The notes beneath the pieces were generated by a model. The model was not told the DNA's origin. It worked only from the letters and a program-made list of their open reading frames with translations, and did not search any database. 64,000 nt of DNA. It comes from Agromyces larvae (lineage in GTDB: Bacteria > Actinomycetota > Actinomycetes > Actinomycetales > Microbacteriaceae). A program made the translations under genes and the position numbers. Below are positions 63,629 through 64,000 of the stretch, piece after piece. Numbering within the stretch: the first letter of the stretch is position 1; every line of letters starts with the position of its first letter. The stretch covers positions 248,001-312,000 of the forward strand of contig NZ_CP094528.1 of the NCBI RefSeq assembly GCF_022811705.1, written 5' to 3'.

Positions 63629-64000
63629 GTGGGGCAGGCGCAGCACGACGGGCCGACGACGGTCGCGATCGTCGACGACCACGAAGCGGTGCGGCTCGGG
63701 TTGCGGGCCGCGTGCCGCGACGCGGGCTACGAGGTCGTCACCGAGGCTGCGGGGGTGCCCGAACTGCTCGACGCGCTGGGCCTGGACCGGGTCGACGTCG
63801 TGGTGCTCGACCTGTCGCTCGGCGACGGCCGCAGCGTCACCGACAACGTCCGCGCCGTGCTGGCCACGGGCAGCGGGGTGCTGGTGCACAGCATCGCCGA
63901 CCGGGTCGCCGCCGTGCGCGAGGCGTTGGCGGCGGGCGCCGCGGGCGTCATCCCGAAGTCGTCGCCGATGTCCGCCGTGATCGGCGCGATCGCGGTCGTG
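63629..64000 (+). CDS. Response regulator, receiver domain (C-terminus beyond window)
   Basis: GTG 63629 has GGAGG 8 bases upstream. The visible 124 residues are a full receiver domain: acidic pair in 'VAIVDDHEAVRLGLRAACRD', phospho-Asp in 'VVVLDLSLGDG', and Lys in 'GAAGVIPKSSP'. The 'DDHEAVRLGL' start is typical of NarL/LuxR-type regulators, so a C-terminal LuxR HTH is expected past the edge. A sensor kinase is not visible here. Confidence 0.82.
   Translation, partial: MGQAQHDGPTTVAIVDDHEAVRLGLRAACRDAGYEVVTEAAGVPELLDALGLDRVDVVVLDLSLGDGRSVTDNVRAVLATGSGVLVHSIADRVAAVREALAAGAAGVIPKSSPMSAVIGAIAVV

Overview
The window is a 64 kb piece of a very GC-rich actinobacterial chromosome. Riboflavin, succinate dehydrogenase, PEP carboxykinase/RamB and BMP-type nucleoside transporter genes, together with codon use dominated by G/C third positions and a heavy excess of the words GGATGCC/GGCATCC, suggest a member of the Microbacteriaceae, Agromyces-like (an inference, not proven by a marker gene). 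No rRNA, tRNA, CRISPR array, integrase or intact insertion sequence was seen. Most of the window is core chromosome with compact operons whose genes overlap by ATGA or GTGA.

Regions: 1-2.3 kb, a PadR regulator with its membrane partner, then ramB. 2.3-4.4 kb, divergent pckG (GTP-PEP carboxykinase) with an in-frame tandem repeat near its N-terminus. 4.7-6.3 kb, a DUF1622 protein, an SDR reductase and a decapitated LysR gene. 6.3-10.2 kb, a TetR regulator divergent from an agmatine deiminase-amidase pair. 11-15.3 kb, an ABC exporter, a small HTH protein and pseudouridine catabolism (kinase + glycosidase). 15.3-18.9 kb, small proteins including a Cys/Met-rich copper-storage protein and an MHS-type transporter. 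18.9-22.7 kb, the riboflavin operon ribD-ribE-ribBA-ribH behind an FMN riboswitch (minus strand). 22.9-28.9 kb, a membrane-anchored HExxH protein, a HAD hydrolase, a shrunken GNAT, trpS, exonuclease III and a YihY protein. 29.2-37.0 kb, one 2620-residue cell-wall protein (vWA domain, prealbumin-like modules, six ~143-residue repeats, LAxTG sorting signal). 37.2-40.6 kb, sdhCDAB. 40.9-55.1 kb, mannose-1-P guanylyltransferase followed by a nucleoside uptake and salvage block: two BMP lipoproteins, ATPase, two permeases, cytidine deaminase, thymidine phosphorylase, adenosine deaminase, orphan PTS EIIA and EIIB, and, convergently, phosphosugar mutase and purine nucleoside phosphorylase. 55.2-64 kb, a flavoprotein quinone reductase, an APC permease, a luciferase-like monooxygenase, an acyl-CoA carboxylase alpha subunit, Maf, a TrmA-type methyltransferase and a response regulator cut by the window edge.

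How the genes work together: the nucleoside block would import nucleosides, deaminate C and A nucleosides, phosphorolyse them, and feed the pentose phosphate through the mutase into central metabolism. ramB/pckG and sdhCDAB belong to acetate/gluconeogenic and respiratory carbon flow. The riboflavin operon is self-regulated by FMN.

The most unusual items are: an 87-bp dispersed palindromic repeat present in two inverted copies (52378-52464 and 62117-62203), plus a third palindrome of the same size class but unrelated sequence at 4435-4523; the repeat-expanded N-terminus of PEP carboxykinase; the giant LAxTG protein; a deletion scar fusing a divergent LysR/SDR pair; and several well-formed operator palindromes beside small regulators.
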